64,000 nt of DNA from Polynucleobacter sp. AP-Reno-20A-A9 (GTDB lineage: Bacteria; Pseudomonadota; Gammaproteobacteria; Burkholderiales; Burkholderiaceae). The notes under the pieces were generated by a model, which made no database searches, had not been told where the DNA came from, and was given only the letters and a program-made list of their open reading frames with translations. The stretch spans positions 228,822 to 292,821 of the forward strand of contig NZ_JACVPB010000003.1 of NCBI RefSeq assembly GCF_018882085.1. Reading direction: 5' to 3'. Numbering within the stretch: position 1 is the stretch's first letter; the number at the start of each line of letters is the position of its first letter. Of the stretch, positions 1-10,888 are shown piece after piece. The translations under genes and the position numbers were made by a program.

Positions 1-778
1 CCCAGACCCTCTTTGAGGCAAAAATGAGCGCATCTACTGGCCCTAATTTCAGGTCATGCCACTTTGCCAAGGGTGTTAATGCAGGCAGAATGCCGAGAGC
101 CAATATCGGATCCTGTTTAGGGCTAATTTTGGGTAAATCTTTGGCATTAAAGGATTTTATTGAGCTTCCACCAGTAGATGTTTCTAGCTCTAGAGCGAAT
201 CCGTCTCCTCCAGTGAGCGCATCCATCAAGTTCCAACGCAAGGCATTCCAGCTCGGGACAGGGTCAAAATCCCCAGAAAGGGACGCCCCACCCTCCTCAG
301 AACCCAAATTTTGCCAACCAATCACCCGATCACCTTCCATTAGCCCCAGCTTGGCAGCAACAGAGTTTTCAGGAGGATTTTGTAAGACGGCAGGCAATTG
401 CGGGGCGCCGGAAATATAGATCAGGGCAAAAAAGACAATCGCTAGAAAGAAATTGGCTAATGGGCCCGCAGCCACAATCAATGATCTCTGCCATAACGGT
501 TTTTTATCAAATGCTTCAGACTCATCAGCCGGAGCAATCATTTGCTGACGGTCTCGACCATCGAGCAATTTGACATAACCGCCCAATGGAATTGCAGCCA
601 ATACCCACTCTGTTTTATTTTTGGCACGATAGGTCAATAACGGTTTACCAAAGCCAATTGCGAAGCGAAGAACTCGAACTCCACAACAGCGAGCAGCAAA
701 AAAATGTCCGAACTCATGGAAGCTAACCAACACACCCAGGGTTAACAAAAAAGCCGCAAGAGTAATCAATGCCTGCAA
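1..778 (-). CDS. rseP: RIP zinc metalloprotease RseP (partial, C-terminus cut by window edge)
   Basis: This is a site-2 intramembrane protease of the inner membrane; in the family it cleaves the anti-sigma factor RseA after DegS and so releases sigma-E. The reverse-strand translation shows a first membrane segment carrying the zinc motif HEFGH close to the N-terminus, then the family's second block ([13 protein letters not shown]), a PLGGYVKL stretch and the start of the PDZ region. About 259 codons are present and the rest lies left of position 1. I chose TTG at 778 because AAGGAAA sits about seven bases upstream; TTG at 769 is an alternative. The start overlaps the end of dxr by 13 bases, which suggests translational coupling. 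The identification is secure; the exact start is not. Confidence 0.92.
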   Translation of the reverse strand, partial: MQALITLAAFLLTLGVLVSFHEFGHFFAARCCGVRVLRFAIGFGKPLLTYRAKNKTEWVLAAIPLGGYVKLLDGRDRQQMIAPADESEAFDKKPLWQRSLIVAAGPLANFFLAIVFFALIYISGAPQLPAVLQNPPENSVAAKLGLMEGDRVIGWQNLGSEEGGASLSGDFDPVPSWNALRWNLMDALTGGDGFALELETSTGGSSIKSFNAKDLPKISPKQDPILALGILPALTPLAKWHDLKLGPVDALIFASKRVW

Positions 779-1962
779 AGAATTTCCTTAACGACATCTT
801 GCGCCGCTTGACGAGCGCGAGCATCCACATCCAAAATCAATTCTAGTGAGTCTGCATTGACGGAAGAAATGGCGTTCAACACACTCTCTACCACACGCGG
901 AATTTGCAAATACGGCAAGCCATCATCTAGGAATGCTGCTACCGCAATTTCATTGGCAGCATTCAGAACTGCTGGTGCAGTACCACCAGTTTTAGCGGCA
1001 GCAAATGCCAAAGAAAGACACGGGAAACGCTCTAGCTCTGGATCAGTAAAACTTAAATTCGCTAACTGCGTCAAACTGAGTGGAGCCACACCCGCCTCAA
1101 TACGCTCCGGCCAGGCCAGGCCGTAAGCAATAGGAGTTCGCATATCAGGCTGACCTAATTGAGCAAGCACAGAACCGTCACGATAACGAACCATAGAATG
1201 CACAACGCTTTGCGGATGTATTAATACTTTAATTTTTTCTAATGGCAAACCAAATAACCAAAACGCCTCAATTACTTCAAGACCTTTGTTCATCATCGTC
1301 GCAGAATCAACTGAAATTTTTCTGCCCATCACCCAGTTAGGATGTGCGCAGGCTTGTTCAGGAGTAATGCCAGCCAATTGATCAAGCGGTGTCTTTCTGA
1401 ATGGTCCGCCTGAAGCAGTCAACCACAACTCTTCAACCCCTAGACCAGGATTGGGAGCTTTAGAAAATTGACTGGGCAGACATTGAAAGATGGCATTGTG
1501 CTCACTATCGATTGGTAGCAACTCACCGCCACCCATCTTCATCGCCTGCATAAATAAATCGCCAGACATCACCAAGGCTTCTTTATTTGCGAGCAACACT
1601 CTTTTGCCGGCTTTTGCAGCAGCTAAGGCGGGCACCAATCCTGCGGCGCCCACAATGGCCGCCATAACAGTATCGCAGTTGGATTCAGTAACGGCGCTGA
1701 CTAAAGCTTGCGGTCCATACAAGACCTGCGTATTGATTCTTTTCTCTAGCAAAACCTTGCTTAAGCGAGCAGCGCCATCAGCATCCGCCACTACCGCAAT
1801 GGCTGGCTTAAATTCAGCACACTGCTCAGCGAGTAAATCTACCTGCTTTGCTGCGGTAAGTGCGACTACCTTAAAGCGATCTGGGTGGGAACGAATCACA
1901 TCGAGCGTGTTAACGCCAATGGAGCCAGTTGAGCCTAGGATCGCAACCTGCTTGACCGACAT
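766..1962 (-). CDS. dxr: 1-deoxy-D-xylulose 5-phosphate reductoisomerase
   Basis: Dxr converts DXP to 2-C-methyl-D-erythritol 4-phosphate with NADPH, the first committed step of the non-mevalonate isoprenoid pathway in the cytoplasm. The 398-residue length is normal. The NADPH-binding loop GSTGSIG is at residues 10-16, the metal-binding IDSEHNA motif is near residue 152, and the [13 protein letters not shown] motif with another metal ligand follows near residue 220. The ATG overlaps the cdsA stop by one base (TAATG), and the 3' end overlaps rseP. Its product feeds the undecaprenyl diphosphate synthase encoded two genes upstream, so the order makes functional sense. Confidence 0.97.
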   Translation of the reverse strand: MSVKQVAILGSTGSIGVNTLDVIRSHPDRFKVVALTAAKQVDLLAEQCAEFKPAIAVVADADGAARLSKVLLEKRINTQVLYGPQALVSAVTESNCDTVMAAIVGAAGLVPALAAAKAGKRVLLANKEALVMSGDLFMQAMKMGGGELLPIDSEHNAIFQCLPSQFSKAPNPGLGVEELWLTASGGPFRKTPLDQLAGITPEQACAHPNWVMGRKISVDSATMMNKGLEVIEAFWLFGLPLEKIKVLIHPQSVVHSMVRYRDGSVLAQLGQPDMRTPIAYGLAWPERIEAGVAPLSLTQLANLSFTDPELERFPCLSLAFAAAKTGGTAPAVLNAANEIAVAAFLDDGLPYLQIPRVVESVLNAISSVNADSLELILDVDARARQAAQDVVKEILCRH

Positions 1963-2789
1963 TACACAAATCCCGCTAAGAGTGCTGCAATTGGCATTGC
2001 CGGAATCAAGGCATCCACCCGATCCAACACTCCGCCATGCCCTGGTAATAAATGGCTTGAATCTTTGACACCAGCTAAACGCTTCAACTGAGACTCAAAT
2101 AAGTCCCCAAAAATACTGAAGGCTGTTAATACCGTCACCATCAGGAACATTGGAACCCAACCAAAACGGATAGCCCATGCGCCAAACAAAGTTGATTCAA
2201 AGGGTAAAAAGTAAACACATAAGAATGCATATACATAACAAAGTACTAAGCCACCGATGGCGCCCTCAATTGATTTTCCCGGGCTGATTTGCACAGCAAG
2301 CTTGTGTTTGCCAAACGCTTTACCAATAAAGTAAGCACCAATATCGGCAACCCATACGAGAGCCATACTGCTGAGCAAAAAGATCAGACCTAACTCGCGC
2401 AAGAACACTAATGCAAACCAAGTGGCTGGCAACAAAATTAAGCCAAGCACCACATAAAAAGGTCGCAGTTTTTCCAGCGAAAGGTTCATTCCTTTGGCCA
2501 AAATAAATGGCGCAATAAAGAACCAGAAAATGACAGCAAGAAGCAATAAGGCAAATTGCCAGGAAGAATTTTGCATACCCAGCAAAAACAAAATAATAGC
2601 TAAGCAAAATAAAGCGTACAACCAAGCAGCGCGCGCCGCCTCAGGCGCTAGTAAGTGACTCCATTCCCAAGCTGCGGCCATTAAGGCCACCAAAAAGAAT
2701 GCGCCTATATACATTGCAGGCAGCAAAAATAGAATAGGCAGCAATACCGCCAATAGAACAAGGGCGGTAATGACTCGGGTTTTTAACAT
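1962..2789 (-). CDS. cdsA: phosphatidate cytidylyltransferase (CDP-diglyceride synthase)
   Basis: CdsA makes CDP-diacylglycerol from phosphatidate and CTP at the inner membrane, the branch point of phospholipid synthesis. The 275-residue protein is almost entirely hydrophobic with roughly seven or eight membrane segments. The family signature is clear near the C-terminus: [13 protein letters not shown] followed by [10 protein letters not shown]. It lies between uppS (28-base gap) and dxr (one-base overlap), as is usual in proteobacteria. ATG at 2789 is the only sensible start. Confidence 0.96.
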   Translation of the reverse strand: MLKTRVITALVLLAVLLPILFLLPAMYIGAFFLVALMAAAWEWSHLLAPEAARAAWLYALFCLAIILFLLGMQNSSWQFALLLLAVIFWFFIAPFILAKGMNLSLEKLRPFYVVLGLILLPATWFALVFLRELGLIFLLSSMALVWVADIGAYFIGKAFGKHKLAVQISPGKSIEGAIGGLVLCYVYAFLCVYFLPFESTLFGAWAIRFGWVPMFLMVTVLTAFSIFGDLFESQLKRLAGVKDSSHLLPGHGGVLDRVDALIPAMPIAALLAGFV

Positions 2790-2817
2790 GGGGAATTGAA
2801 CTTAGAAATTAGCAGTG

Positions 2818-3591
2818 TCACACTGCATCGCTCATTGCTTGAGATGCAAGCTGAGCACTGGTACGACCAAAACGGCGCTCGCGCTGGCTAAACCAGTCGA
2901 ATGCCTTATGCAATTCTTTCTCATCAAAGTCAGGCCACAAAACATCTGTGAAATACAACTCGGTGTATGCCAGTTGCCATAATAAGAAATTGCTGACACG
3001 CTGCTCACCACCAGTACGAATAAACAAATCTGGCTCTGGCGCGTAAGCCATCGAAAGATGGGGCTGAAGCAATTCTTCAGTAACCTGTTCTGGCTTCAAG
3101 TTGGGATTAGTAGCTATACATTGACGCATTGCCTGCAAGATATCCCAGCGACCACCATAGTTAGCGGCGATCGTAAAAGTTAAACCTTTGCAGCCAGCAG
3201 TCTTTTGCTCGGAGAATTGAACCATCTCCTGGATAGCAGAATCAAAACGGCTCAAGTCGCCAATCAATCGCAAAGCAATATCATTTTCAGCCAGGCGAGA
3301 AACTTCGCCTTTTAGCGATTTCAGAAATAACTTCATCAAGAAACCCACCTCTTCTGGTGGGCGACGCCAGTTCTCTGAACTAAAGGCAAATACGGTGAGG
3401 TATTCAACACCAAGCTTACGGCATTCTTCAACGATTTTTCGTACCGCGCTTAAACCTTCTGAATGCCCCGCAACACGAGGCATCATGCGCTTACTAGCCC
3501 AACGCCCATTACCATCCATGATAATCGCCACATGGCGAGGTATAGCACTTACCTCCGGGATGGCTAGGGTTGAACTAGAGTGTTGAGTCAT
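2818..3591 (-). CDS. uppS: undecaprenyl diphosphate synthase (cis-prenyltransferase)
   Basis: UppS condenses eight isopentenyl diphosphates onto farnesyl diphosphate to give the C55 lipid carrier for peptidoglycan and other wall polymers. The 257-residue protein has the catalytic block IMDGNGRWA with Asp26, the FAFSSENW block near residue 70, and the substrate-binding block [15 protein letters not shown] near residue 192. Length and motif spacing match the family. It follows frr with a gap of about 25 bases and belongs to the same minus-strand operon. Confidence 0.97.
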   Translation of the reverse strand: MTQHSSSTLAIPEVSAIPRHVAIIMDGNGRWASKRMMPRVAGHSEGLSAVRKIVEECRKLGVEYLTVFAFSSENWRRPPEEVGFLMKLFLKSLKGEVSRLAENDIALRLIGDLSRFDSAIQEMVQFSEQKTAGCKGLTFTIAANYGGRWDILQAMRQCIATNPNLKPEQVTEELLQPHLSMAYAPEPDLFIRTGGEQRVSNFLLWQLAYTELYFTDVLWPDFDEKELHKAFDWFSQRERRFGRTSAQLASQAMSDAV

Positions 3592-3616
3592 GAGAGGCTA
3601 AAAATTCAAGGCGGTT

Positions 3617-4177
3617 TTAAACCGTCATGATCTCTTTTTCTTTTTCAGAAATAATCTTGTCGACATCGATCACTGCTTTATCCGTCATCTTCTGAATTTC
3701 ATCAGTAGCGCGACGCTCTTCATCCTCGGAAATTTCTTTATCCTTAGTGAGGCGCTTTAAATGCTCATTCGCATCGCGACGCAAGTTACGAACAGCAATC
3801 TTAGTTTCTTCACCCTCATTCTTAACAACCTTCGTGAGGTCGCGGCGGCGCTCTTCAGTCAAAGCAGGCATTGGTACACGGATTACCGTGCCCTGAGATG
3901 CTGGGTTTAAACCTAAATCAGAATCACGAATCGCTTTTTCAATAACTGCAACCATCGTCTTTTCAAATGGTTGAACGTTAATGGTGCGCGCATCCGCTAA
4001 GCCTAGGCTGGCAACCTGACTTAATGGAGTGGGATTACCGTAGTAATCCACCTGAATGTGCTCCAGAATTCCTGGGTTAGCACGGCCAGAGCGAATCTTG
4101 GCTAAATTGGTCTTCAAAGCCTCAAGAGACTTTTGCATCTTTTGATCGGTATTAGTTTTAATTTCTGCTGCAGACAT
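3617..4177 (-). CDS. frr: ribosome recycling factor
   Basis: RRF works with EF-G to split the post-termination ribosome. The 186-residue length is typical (E. coli 185). The family blocks are visible: [12 protein letters not shown] near residue 27, the [10 protein letters not shown] block near residue 63, and [21 protein letters not shown] near residue 110. The gene lies 11 bases after pyrH, the standard pyrH-frr pairing, and is preceded by an AGGAGGC-type ribosome binding site (reverse complement of 4179-4190). Confidence 0.98.
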   Translation of the reverse strand: MSAAEIKTNTDQKMQKSLEALKTNLAKIRSGRANPGILEHIQVDYYGNPTPLSQVASLGLADARTINVQPFEKTMVAVIEKAIRDSDLGLNPASQGTVIRVPMPALTEERRRDLTKVVKNEGEETKIAVRNLRRDANEHLKRLTKDKEISEDEERRATDEIQKMTDKAVIDVDKIISEKEKEIMTV

Positions 4178-4188
4178 CAGGCCTCCTA

Positions 4189-4899
4189 TTAAACGTGTAC
4201 TAGAGTACCTTCAGGTTCACCTTGCACTACACGCATTAATGCGCCTGGCTTGAGAATTGAAAATACTTTGATTGGTAATTTGCGATCACGGCACAATGCG
4301 AATGCAGTTGCATCCATGACTTGTAGATTCTTGATTAACGCTTCGTCAAACGTAATGGTTTTGTATAAAGTGGCAGTTGGATCTTTTACTGGATCGGCGC
4401 TATAAATACCATCGACCTTAGTTGCTTTGAGCATGATCTCAACACCCATCTCAGCCCCACGCAGAGCTGCAGCAGTATCAGTAGTGAAGAATGGATTGCC
4501 CGTACCGGCTGCGAAAATAACGACTTTGCCCTCACCCATCGCGCGAATTGCGCGAGGACGAATGTAGGGCTCAACCACTTGGTCCATACGGAGTGCAGAT
4601 TGCACGCGCGCTTCAACACCCTTTTGACGCAATGCGTCTTGCAAGGCCAGGGAATTCATCATGGTTGCCAACATACCCATGTAGTCGGCAGTTGCACGAT
4701 CCATGCCAGCTGCGCCACCCGCAACACCGCGGAAGATGTTTCCGCCGCCAATCACAATCGCTAACTCCACTCCGATATTCACAATAGCGGCGATTTCCTT
4801 AACCATGGAATCGATAGTGACTGGATTGATGCCAAAAGCATCATCACCCATAAGGGCTTCACCAGATAGTTTTAGGAGGACTCGTTTGTAGGCTGGCAT
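4189..4899 (-). CDS. pyrH: uridylate kinase (UMP kinase)
   Basis: PyrH phosphorylates UMP to UDP in pyrimidine nucleotide synthesis; bacterial forms are hexameric amino-acid-kinase-fold enzymes regulated by GTP and UTP. The 236-residue protein starts with [12 protein letters not shown], has the glycine-rich [10 protein letters not shown] loop near residue 50, and the [16 protein letters not shown] block near residue 130. The ATG is preceded by a purine-rich leader. About 185 bases with a terminator separate it from tsf upstream, so it likely has its own promoter. Confidence 0.98.
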   Translation of the reverse strand: MPAYKRVLLKLSGEALMGDDAFGINPVTIDSMVKEIAAIVNIGVELAIVIGGGNIFRGVAGGAAGMDRATADYMGMLATMMNSLALQDALRQKGVEARVQSALRMDQVVEPYIRPRAIRAMGEGKVVIFAAGTGNPFFTTDTAAALRGAEMGVEIMLKATKVDGIYSADPVKDPTATLYKTITFDEALIKNLQVMDATAFALCRDRKLPIKVFSILKPGALMRVVQGEPEGTLVHV

Positions 4900-5008
4900 G
4901 TTTTTTATTTTCCGTAATTTGCTAAGTAATTAACTTACTTAGCTTATTGATCTTTAAGCACTTTTTAATATCTCTGCCAAATTATAAAGGGCTTGGGAGG
5001 GATCAAAG

Positions 5009-5044
5009 AAAAGGGCACAGAAACTGAGGTTTCTATGCCCTTTT
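5009..5044 (-). terminator. intrinsic terminator of the rpsB-tsf operon
   Basis: AAAAGGGCA (5009-5017) pairs with TGCCCTTTT (5036-5044), and the inner AGAAAC (5019-5024) pairs with GTTTCT (5029-5034) around a TGAG loop, with one mismatch. Read on the minus strand the stem runs into TTTTCTTT. It lies about 40 bases after the tsf stop and ahead of pyrH, so it should end most rpsB-tsf transcripts. Confidence 0.85.
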
Positions 5045-5084
5045 GGGTATTACTAACCAGCGGGGAAAGCCCCAAACTAGCCTA

Positions 5085-5969
5085 TTAAGCTGTTGCTTTA
5101 GAAGCGGCAGCTACCTGTGCAGCTACTTCAGCCGCAAAGTCATCTTGACGCTTCTCAATGCCCTCACCTACAACAAACATGGTGAAACCCTTGATTGTTG
5201 TATTTGCAGCCTTGAGCATTTGCTCTACAGATTGCTTGTCGTTTTTAACGAAAGTCTGGTTCAACAAAGAAACCTCTTTGAGGTACTTCTGAATAGAACC
5301 TTCAACCATCTTTTCAACGATTTCCGGTGGTTTGCCAGATTCAGCAGCCTTTTGAACGGCAACGCTACGCTCAACCGCAATTGCTTCAGCAGGAACGTCA
5401 GCCATCGACAAGGCCACTGGCTTCATTGCAGCAATGTGCATTGCAACGTCTTTAGCAGCAGTTTCATCACCTTCGAACTCAACCATTACACCAATACGGG
5501 TGCCATGGAGGTAAGAAACTAACTTGTTGCTACCAGCAAAACGCTTGAAGCGACGCGGCATGATGTTCTCACCGATCTTACCGATCAATGCGCTACGAAC
5601 TTCATCAACAGTTTGACCGTTCAATGGCAATGCTAACAATGCAGCAACATCAGCCGGATTCTGCTCAGCAACCAACTTCACGCAGTCATTAACAAATGCC
5701 AGGAAGTCGTCGTTCTTAGAAACGAAATCGGTTTCGCAGTTCACTTCTAACAAAGCACCAGTAGTGCCATTGATAGAAGTAGCAACGATACCTTCAGCTG
5801 TTACACGAGAAGCTGCTTTACCAGCTTTGCTACCCAGCTTTACACGCAGAATTTCTTCTGCACGAGCCATATCACCATCAGCCTCAGTCAAAGCCTTTTT
5901 GCACTCCATCATCGGAGCATCAGTTTTGGCGCGTAACTCGCCAACCATTGCAGCGGTAATAGCGGCCAT
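5085..5969 (-). CDS. tsf: translation elongation factor Ts
   Basis: EF-Ts is the GDP/GTP exchange factor of EF-Tu. The 294-residue length fits proteobacterial forms. The N-terminal UBA-like domain and the signature [15 protein letters not shown] are at residues 16-30, and the core-domain motif [13 protein letters not shown] is near residue 78. Its ATG overlaps the rpsB stop by one base (TAATG), giving the expected rpsB-tsf coupling. Confidence 0.98.
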   Translation of the reverse strand: MAAITAAMVGELRAKTDAPMMECKKALTEADGDMARAEEILRVKLGSKAGKAASRVTAEGIVATSINGTTGALLEVNCETDFVSKNDDFLAFVNDCVKLVAEQNPADVAALLALPLNGQTVDEVRSALIGKIGENIMPRRFKRFAGSNKLVSYLHGTRIGVMVEFEGDETAAKDVAMHIAAMKPVALSMADVPAEAIAVERSVAVQKAAESGKPPEIVEKMVEGSIQKYLKEVSLLNQTFVKNDKQSVEQMLKAANTTIKGFTMFVVGEGIEKRQDDFAAEVAAQVAAASKATA

Positions 5970-6718
5970 TATTCAGCTTTCCCTTCTTCAACAAACTCTT
6001 CTTCGCCCTCTTTAACTGCTGTCAAGATTTCTTGAACAGAGCTAGCTTTGCCTTCGAGGATTGCGTCAGCAATGCCACGTGCATAAAGGAGAACAGCTTT
6101 GCTGGAGTCGTCGTTACCAGGGATGATGTAATCAACACCTTCTGGTGAGTGGTTGGTATCTACAACAGCGATTACTGGAATACCAAGCTTGTTAGCTTCA
6201 GTAATGGCAATCTTGTGATAGCCAACGTCCACTACAAAAATAGCATCAGGAACGCCATTCAAATCTTGAATACCGCCAAGTGCTTTTTGCAATTTGTCGA
6301 GATCACGGTCATTAGTCAAAGCTTCTTTCTTAGAAAGCTTTTCCCAGTCGCCAGCTTCTTTAGCAACTGCCATGTCTTTCAAACGCTTAAGGGAACCTTT
6401 AACAGTTTTGAAATTGGTAAGTGTGCCACCCAACCAACGGCTGTCGATATAAGGCATACCAGCACGAGCAGCTTCTTCAGCAATGATCTCGCGTGATTGA
6501 CGCTTAGTACCAACAAATAAAATCGTGCCACGATTAGCAGCAACTTGTTTTGCAAATTTCAGGGCGTCCTGAAACATTGGCAATGTTTTTTCCAAGTTGA
6601 TGATGTGGATTTTGTTGCGATGACCGAAAATAAATGGGGCCATCTTTGGGGACCAGAAGCGAGTTTGGTGACCAAAATGGCAACCGGCTTCCAGCATTTG
6701 ACGCATAGTTACTGACAT
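5969..6718 (-). CDS. rpsB: 30S ribosomal protein S2
   Basis: S2 is a late-assembling 30S protein that bridges the head and body. The 249-residue protein has the family's N-terminal block [15 protein letters not shown], then IHIINLEKT, and the block [11 protein letters not shown] near residue 95. The ending is acidic, as in related species. It is the first gene of the rpsB-tsf operon, with a leader of about 100 bases upstream. In many bacteria S2 represses its own operon through the leader; that is not provable here. Confidence 0.98.
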   Translation of the reverse strand: MSVTMRQMLEAGCHFGHQTRFWSPKMAPFIFGHRNKIHIINLEKTLPMFQDALKFAKQVAANRGTILFVGTKRQSREIIAEEAARAGMPYIDSRWLGGTLTNFKTVKGSLKRLKDMAVAKEAGDWEKLSKKEALTNDRDLDKLQKALGGIQDLNGVPDAIFVVDVGYHKIAITEANKLGIPVIAVVDTNHSPEGVDYIIPGNDDSSKAVLLYARGIADAILEGKASSVQEILTAVKEGEEEFVEEGKAE

Positions 6719-6743
6719 AACTTCTCCTAAGGGTTGTTTCTAA

Positions 6744-6832
6744 AGTTGAGTCCTAGCTGCGCTAAAAAACGCCACCCTGGAAGGCTCAACTCGCGATTTC
6801 AAGTCCAAAATAGACCTGGAAACGAAATTATA
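6744..6832 (-). promoter_or_regulatory. putative rpsB promoter (-10) and structured leader
   Basis: On the minus strand a perfect TATAAT lies at 6832-6827, about 110 bases before the rpsB start; I see no convincing -35 hexamer at 17 bases. Downstream in the leader, CTCAACT (6785-6791) and AGTTGAG (6744-6750) form a 7-bp inverted repeat spanning a pyrimidine-rich segment. The placement is consistent with an S2-controlled leader, but the sequence does not establish this. Confidence 0.4.
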
Positions 6833-6923
6833 GCTTAAATATCAATGCTCTAGCCACCCTCACCCCCAAGCATAAAAGGGGGCTTGCCCTCAAAATGACC
6901 TCCAGAAGCCCCAAAAATGGGAT

Positions 6924-6946
6924 ATTTGCCTAAATTTTAGGCAAAT
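6924..6946. repeat. 23-bp perfect palindrome between rpsB and map
   Basis: ATTTGCCTAAA (6924-6934) is followed, after a single T, by its exact reverse complement TTTAGGCAAAT (6936-6946). It sits about 41 bases before map and upstream of the rpsB -10 box in the divergent region. The one-base centre is too tight for a transcript hairpin of the usual kind, so a protein-binding dyad is more likely than a terminator. Confidence 0.6.
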
Positions 6947-6986
6947 TGACCAAGCTAAAACTATCCAAGTCGTTGATAATCAAGGC

Positions 6987-7823
6987 ATGAATAGTGTATT
7001 TACCGCAGAAAAAGACATCCTTGGGATGCGAGAAGCTGGCCGCTTAGCTAGCGAAGTGATTGATCATGTAGCCCCTCACGTCAAGGCTGGGGTTACCACT
7101 GGAGAGCTGGATCGGATTTGCCATGAATATATGCGCGATGTCCAAAAAACCATTCCAGCTCCACTGAACTATCAGCCACCTGGCTACCCACCTTTTCCAG
7201 CATCGATTTGCACTTCCGTAAATGATGTGATTTGCCATGGAATCCCGGGAGACAAAGTTCTCAAAACTGGTGATGTTGTGAACCTCGACATCACAGTGAT
7301 TACTCCTGATGGCTACTACGGTGACACCAGCCGTATGTTCATGGTGGGTGAAGTTTCCGTCATGGCAAAACGTCTCACACAAATTACTTTTGAATGCATG
7401 TGGCTGGGTATTGCTCAAGTGAAACCAGGTGCATCACTCGGTGACATCGGTCATGTGATTCAAACTCATGCTGAAAAAGCAGGCTACTCAGTAGTACGCG
7501 AATACTGTGGTCACGGCATTGGCAAAGTGTTCCACCAAGATCCACAGATTCTTCACTATGGCAAACCGGGTACTGGCGAAAAACTAGAAGTCGGCATGAC
7601 CTTTACGATTGAACCAATGATCAACGCAGGCAAAAGAGATATTCGCACCATGCCTGACCAGTGGACTGTAAAAACAAAAGATCGCAGCTTGTCTGCCCAA
7701 TGGGAACATACACTTCTAGTAACTCCGACTGGCGTTGAGGTGCTGACTTGGTCAGAAGGCAGCAATCCCCCTCCTGATTGCGTTAAAGGCCTTTCATTTA
7801 GATCTGCATTAGTAAGCGCTTAA
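6987..7823 (+). CDS. map: type I methionine aminopeptidase
   Basis: MAP removes the initiator methionine from nascent proteins using two metal ions. The 278-residue protein has the five ligands in order: Asp in NLDITV, Asp in GYYGDTS, His in YCGHGIG, Glu in FTIEPMIN and Glu in AQWEHT. There is no N-terminal zinc-finger extension, so it is the short bacterial form. It starts the plus-strand pair with glnD (4-base gap after its stop) and diverges from rpsB; map opposite rpsB is a common proteobacterial arrangement. Confidence 0.97.
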   Translation: MNSVFTAEKDILGMREAGRLASEVIDHVAPHVKAGVTTGELDRICHEYMRDVQKTIPAPLNYQPPGYPPFPASICTSVNDVICHGIPGDKVLKTGDVVNLDITVITPDGYYGDTSRMFMVGEVSVMAKRLTQITFECMWLGIAQVKPGASLGDIGHVIQTHAEKAGYSVVREYCGHGIGKVFHQDPQILHYGKPGTGEKLEVGMTFTIEPMINAGKRDIRTMPDQWTVKTKDRSLSAQWEHTLLVTPTGVEVLTWSEGSNPPPDCVKGLSFRSALVSA

Positions 7824-7827
7824 GCCT

Positions 7828-10425
7828 ATGAGTAAGTCGCAGGCAATCGGCACTATTATTGATGCAGCTAGCCTGCGTGCGGCACGAGAAATTGTTTACG
7901 CTGAGTTTCGTAATACACAATCGGTTGGTAAGTTAACCAAGCAACTTTCTAAGCTAAGCGATGAACTACTCTCCCATCTATGGAATAGCTGTGGCTTAAA
8001 TAATGAAGCCACTTTAGTCGCAGTTGGCGGATTCGGTAGAGGTGCACTATTTCCCTACTCTGATATTGATATATTAATTCTGCTTCCAGCGGATGAAGGT
8101 CAAGCCAGAGCCTTATCAAAGCAAGTTGAGCAATTTGTTGCCAGCTGTTGGGATACTGGATTAGAAATTGGTTCCTCAGTCAGAAATGTTGCAGAATGCA
8201 TCTCTGAATCTGAGCAAGACATTACCGTGCGCACCTCCCTCTTAGAGGCGAGACTGATTTGCGGTAAAAAACAATTATTCAAAGATTTCGCCGAAGCGTT
8301 CGAATCGGCAATGGATCCAAAAGCCTTCTTTCAGGCCAAACAGGCAGAGCAGATTCAGCGTCACTACAAGTATCAGAACACCCCCTACTCCTTAGAGCCT
8401 AATTGCAAAGAGAGTCCTGGGGGTTTACGCGACTTACAGGTCATCTCCTGGGTTAGTAAGGCCGCATTATTGGGCGACACCTTCAAGGACCTCAACGAAG
8501 CTGGCCTTGTGACACAGCGCGAACTCACTGAGCTCAAACGCAATCAACGTTTTTTGGAAACCCTGCGTGCCAATCTCCATTTATTAGCAGGGCGCAGGCA
8601 AGATGTTCTTGCATTTGATTTGCAAGCAGCATTAGCAGCATCCATGGGAATTAAAGAGGAATCATCACGTCAAGCTAGCGAAGCCATCATGCGTCGCTAT
8701 TACTGGGCAGCTAAAGCAGTGACCCAATTGAATGACGTTCTCTTACAAAATATTGAGGCGCTCCTCTTTCCGCAAGAGTCCAAGACAATTCTTGCTATTC
8801 CCGGAGAAGGAAACGAGTATTTTATTGAACGCCAAGGGGTATTGGATATTACTGACCCACAGCTCTTTCAAAAGCATCCAGAGCAGATTCTGAGAACCTT
8901 CTTGGTATTTGCCCAAACATCAAATGTGAAGAGCCTGTCAGCAACTATTTTTAGAGCTCTATATAACGCTCGCCAAACAATGGATAGCAAATGGCGCAAA
9001 GACCCCATCAACCGGGCACTCTTTATTGAGATATTGAAGCAGCCTGAGGGCGTAAGTCGTGCCTTCCATCTCATGAATCGCAGTAGCGTTCTAGGTCGCT
9101 ACCTCCCAGCCTTCCGTAAAATTGTTGGACAAATGCAACATGATTTATTTCATGTGTATACAGTCGATCAACATATCTTGATGGTGTTACGTAATGTGCG
9201 CCGCTTCATGGTGGTTGAGCATACCCATGAGTTCCCATACTGCAGCAGCCTCATCGCTCATTTTGAAAAACCTTGGTTACTTGTCATTGCCGCACTCTTT
9301 CATGACATCGCCAAAGGACGTGGCGGAGATCACTCGCAGCTGGGTAGAGCTGACATGCGCAAGTTTGCAAAAGATCATGGCCTGGATAAAAAAGATACCG
9401 AGCTATTGGTATGGTTGGTTGCCGAGCACCTCAATATGAGTCAAACAGCTCAGAAACAAGACATCACAGACCCCGATGTTGTGAAGGCATTTGCCAAAAA
9501 AGTGGGTGATGAGCGTCACCTTACTGCACTCTACTTATTAACCGTAGCAGATGTTCGCGGTACCAGCCCTAAAGTTTGGAACGCCTGGAAAGGCAAGCTC
9601 TTAGAAGATCTGTATCGCGCAACACTCAGGGTATTGGGTGGGGCAAAACCAGATGCCTCCTCAGAATTAGCGCAACACCAAGAAGAATCTAAAGCCAAGT
9701 TACGTCTGTACGGTATCAATGATGAATCTTATGAAGATTTATGGAAGCAGCTAGATGTCGCCTTCTTCTTAAGACAAGACTCATCTGACATTGCTTGGCT
9801 TACGCGCCATCTATATAACAAAGTTAATGGTGATCAACCGATTGTGAGGGCAAGACTCTCCCCAATTGGCGAAGGCTTACAAGTGGCTGTTTACGTTAAA
9901 GACCAGGAAGATCTCTTTGCCAGAATCTGTGCTTACTTTGAAAGACATGGCTTCTCCATTTGGGATGCCCGTATTCATACGACGCGTCATGGCTATGCGC
10001 TAGATACCTTCCAAATCTCCGGCAGCAACTTGGTAGATGAAGGTGGCAGCTATCGCGACCTTATCCAGCTCGTTGAATTTGAGTTGACCGATGCTTTAAC
10101 GAATGCGGAGCCACTTCCCAACCCAAGCATGGGCCGTCTTTCCAGACAGTCGCGCACTTTCCCGATTCAACCACGCGTTCACATGGTGCCAGATGATCGT
10201 GGCCGTTATTACACGCTTGCGCTCTCTGCGAGCGACCGCACTGGCTTGCTTTACACAATCTCTAGAGTATTGGCGAAGCATCAGGTATCCATTCATACCG
10301 CCAGAATTAATACATTGGGTGAAAGAGTGGAAGACGTTCTATTGCTGGATGCAGCAAACCTGGGTAAGAATCCAAAGCTCCAAATCCAGCTTGAAACAGA
10401 ACTGCTTGAGGCTTTAGGGGCTTAA
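7828..10425 (+). CDS. glnD: bifunctional [protein-PII] uridylyltransferase/uridylyl-removing enzyme
   Basis: GlnD senses glutamine and adds or removes UMP on PII proteins, setting nitrogen assimilation. The 865-residue length is usual. The nucleotidyltransferase domain carries GGFGRG (67-72) and the catalytic pair Asp79/Asp81 in SDIDILI. The HD domain has His492-Asp493 in ALFHDIAKG. Two ACT domains follow, beginning near residues 684 and 795, and would bind glutamine. The ending overlaps that of the convergent NUDIX gene by four bases. Confidence 0.97.
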   Translation: MSKSQAIGTIIDAASLRAAREIVYAEFRNTQSVGKLTKQLSKLSDELLSHLWNSCGLNNEATLVAVGGFGRGALFPYSDIDILILLPADEGQARALSKQVEQFVASCWDTGLEIGSSVRNVAECISESEQDITVRTSLLEARLICGKKQLFKDFAEAFESAMDPKAFFQAKQAEQIQRHYKYQNTPYSLEPNCKESPGGLRDLQVISWVSKAALLGDTFKDLNEAGLVTQRELTELKRNQRFLETLRANLHLLAGRRQDVLAFDLQAALAASMGIKEESSRQASEAIMRRYYWAAKAVTQLNDVLLQNIEALLFPQESKTILAIPGEGNEYFIERQGVLDITDPQLFQKHPEQILRTFLVFAQTSNVKSLSATIFRALYNARQTMDSKWRKDPINRALFIEILKQPEGVSRAFHLMNRSSVLGRYLPAFRKIVGQMQHDLFHVYTVDQHILMVLRNVRRFMVVEHTHEFPYCSSLIAHFEKPWLLVIAALFHDIAKGRGGDHSQLGRADMRKFAKDHGLDKKDTELLVWLVAEHLNMSQTAQKQDITDPDVVKAFAKKVGDERHLTALYLLTVADVRGTSPKVWNAWKGKLLEDLYRATLRVLGGAKPDASSELAQHQEESKAKLRLYGINDESYEDLWKQLDVAFFLRQDSSDIAWLTRHLYNKVNGDQPIVRARLSPIGEGLQVAVYVKDQEDLFARICAYFERHGFSIWDARIHTTRHGYALDTFQISGSNLVDEGGSYRDLIQLVEFELTDALTNAEPLPNPSMGRLSRQSRTFPIQPRVHMVPDDRGRYYTLALSASDRTGLLYTISRVLAKHQVSIHTARINTLGERVEDVLLLDAANLGKNPKLQIQLETELLEALGA

Positions 10426-10883
10426 GCTAATTTATCTAAGGCGCGTTGAATGCGTATACTTTCAACGTCGCCAAAAGAGAACCACTGAAACTCAATATCT
10501 TCGACAGATTTCTCTTGTCGCAAGACACGCAAGCGATAGAGCAGATCAATATGTAAATGGGCGCCCTCGCTTTTTTTGGGATTCTCAGGGATCTCATGAA
10601 TATCAATATCAATGGGATCTTGATTATCAGAGTCTAGCTCGCAGAAGTATCCCGTTTCCTCATACACCTCTCTAATGGCAGCTTCAATTGGGGAGTCTCC
10701 CTCTTCAATATGGCCTCCAGGTTGAAACCAACGCTTGATATATGGATGAAAGATCAACAGAACTTTGTCATCTTTGATAACCAAGCCACTGGCGGTAATA
10801 TGTCCCTCCTGATTTTTTCTTGAAAAAGGGTTATCGGAATTCAAAATGGTTTTAATGCGAAAATCCTCTTCAATCTTGAACAT
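10422..10883 (-). CDS. NUDIX hydrolase of unknown substrate
   Basis: NUDIX proteins cleave nucleoside diphosphates linked to another moiety. The 153-residue protein has the box from Gly57 to Tyr79: GGHIEEGD, then REVYEETGY. The usual glutamate seven residues into the box is Asp63 here; the RExxEE core with Arg71, Glu72, Glu75 and Glu76 is intact, so activity is plausible. It is the last gene of an AT-rich minus-strand trio, six bases after the MFS gene, and its TAA shares TTAA with the glnD stop. The substrate cannot be named from sequence. Confidence 0.85.
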   Translation of the reverse strand: MFKIEEDFRIKTILNSDNPFSRKNQEGHITASGLVIKDDKVLLIFHPYIKRWFQPGGHIEEGDSPIEAAIREVYEETGYFCELDSDNQDPIDIDIHEIPENPKKSEGAHLHIDLLYRLRVLRQEKSVEDIEFQWFSFGDVESIRIQRALDKLA

Positions 10884-10888
10884 GTTAT

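Noticed and set aside
1490..2068. 192-residue plus-strand ORF opposite dxr and cdsA
   Set aside because: It lies entirely antisense to two clearly conserved genes, has no ribosome binding site and no recognisable protein.
6924..6946. intrinsic terminator
   Set aside because: The single-base centre cannot form a hairpin loop and no T-run follows at a useful place for either flanking gene.
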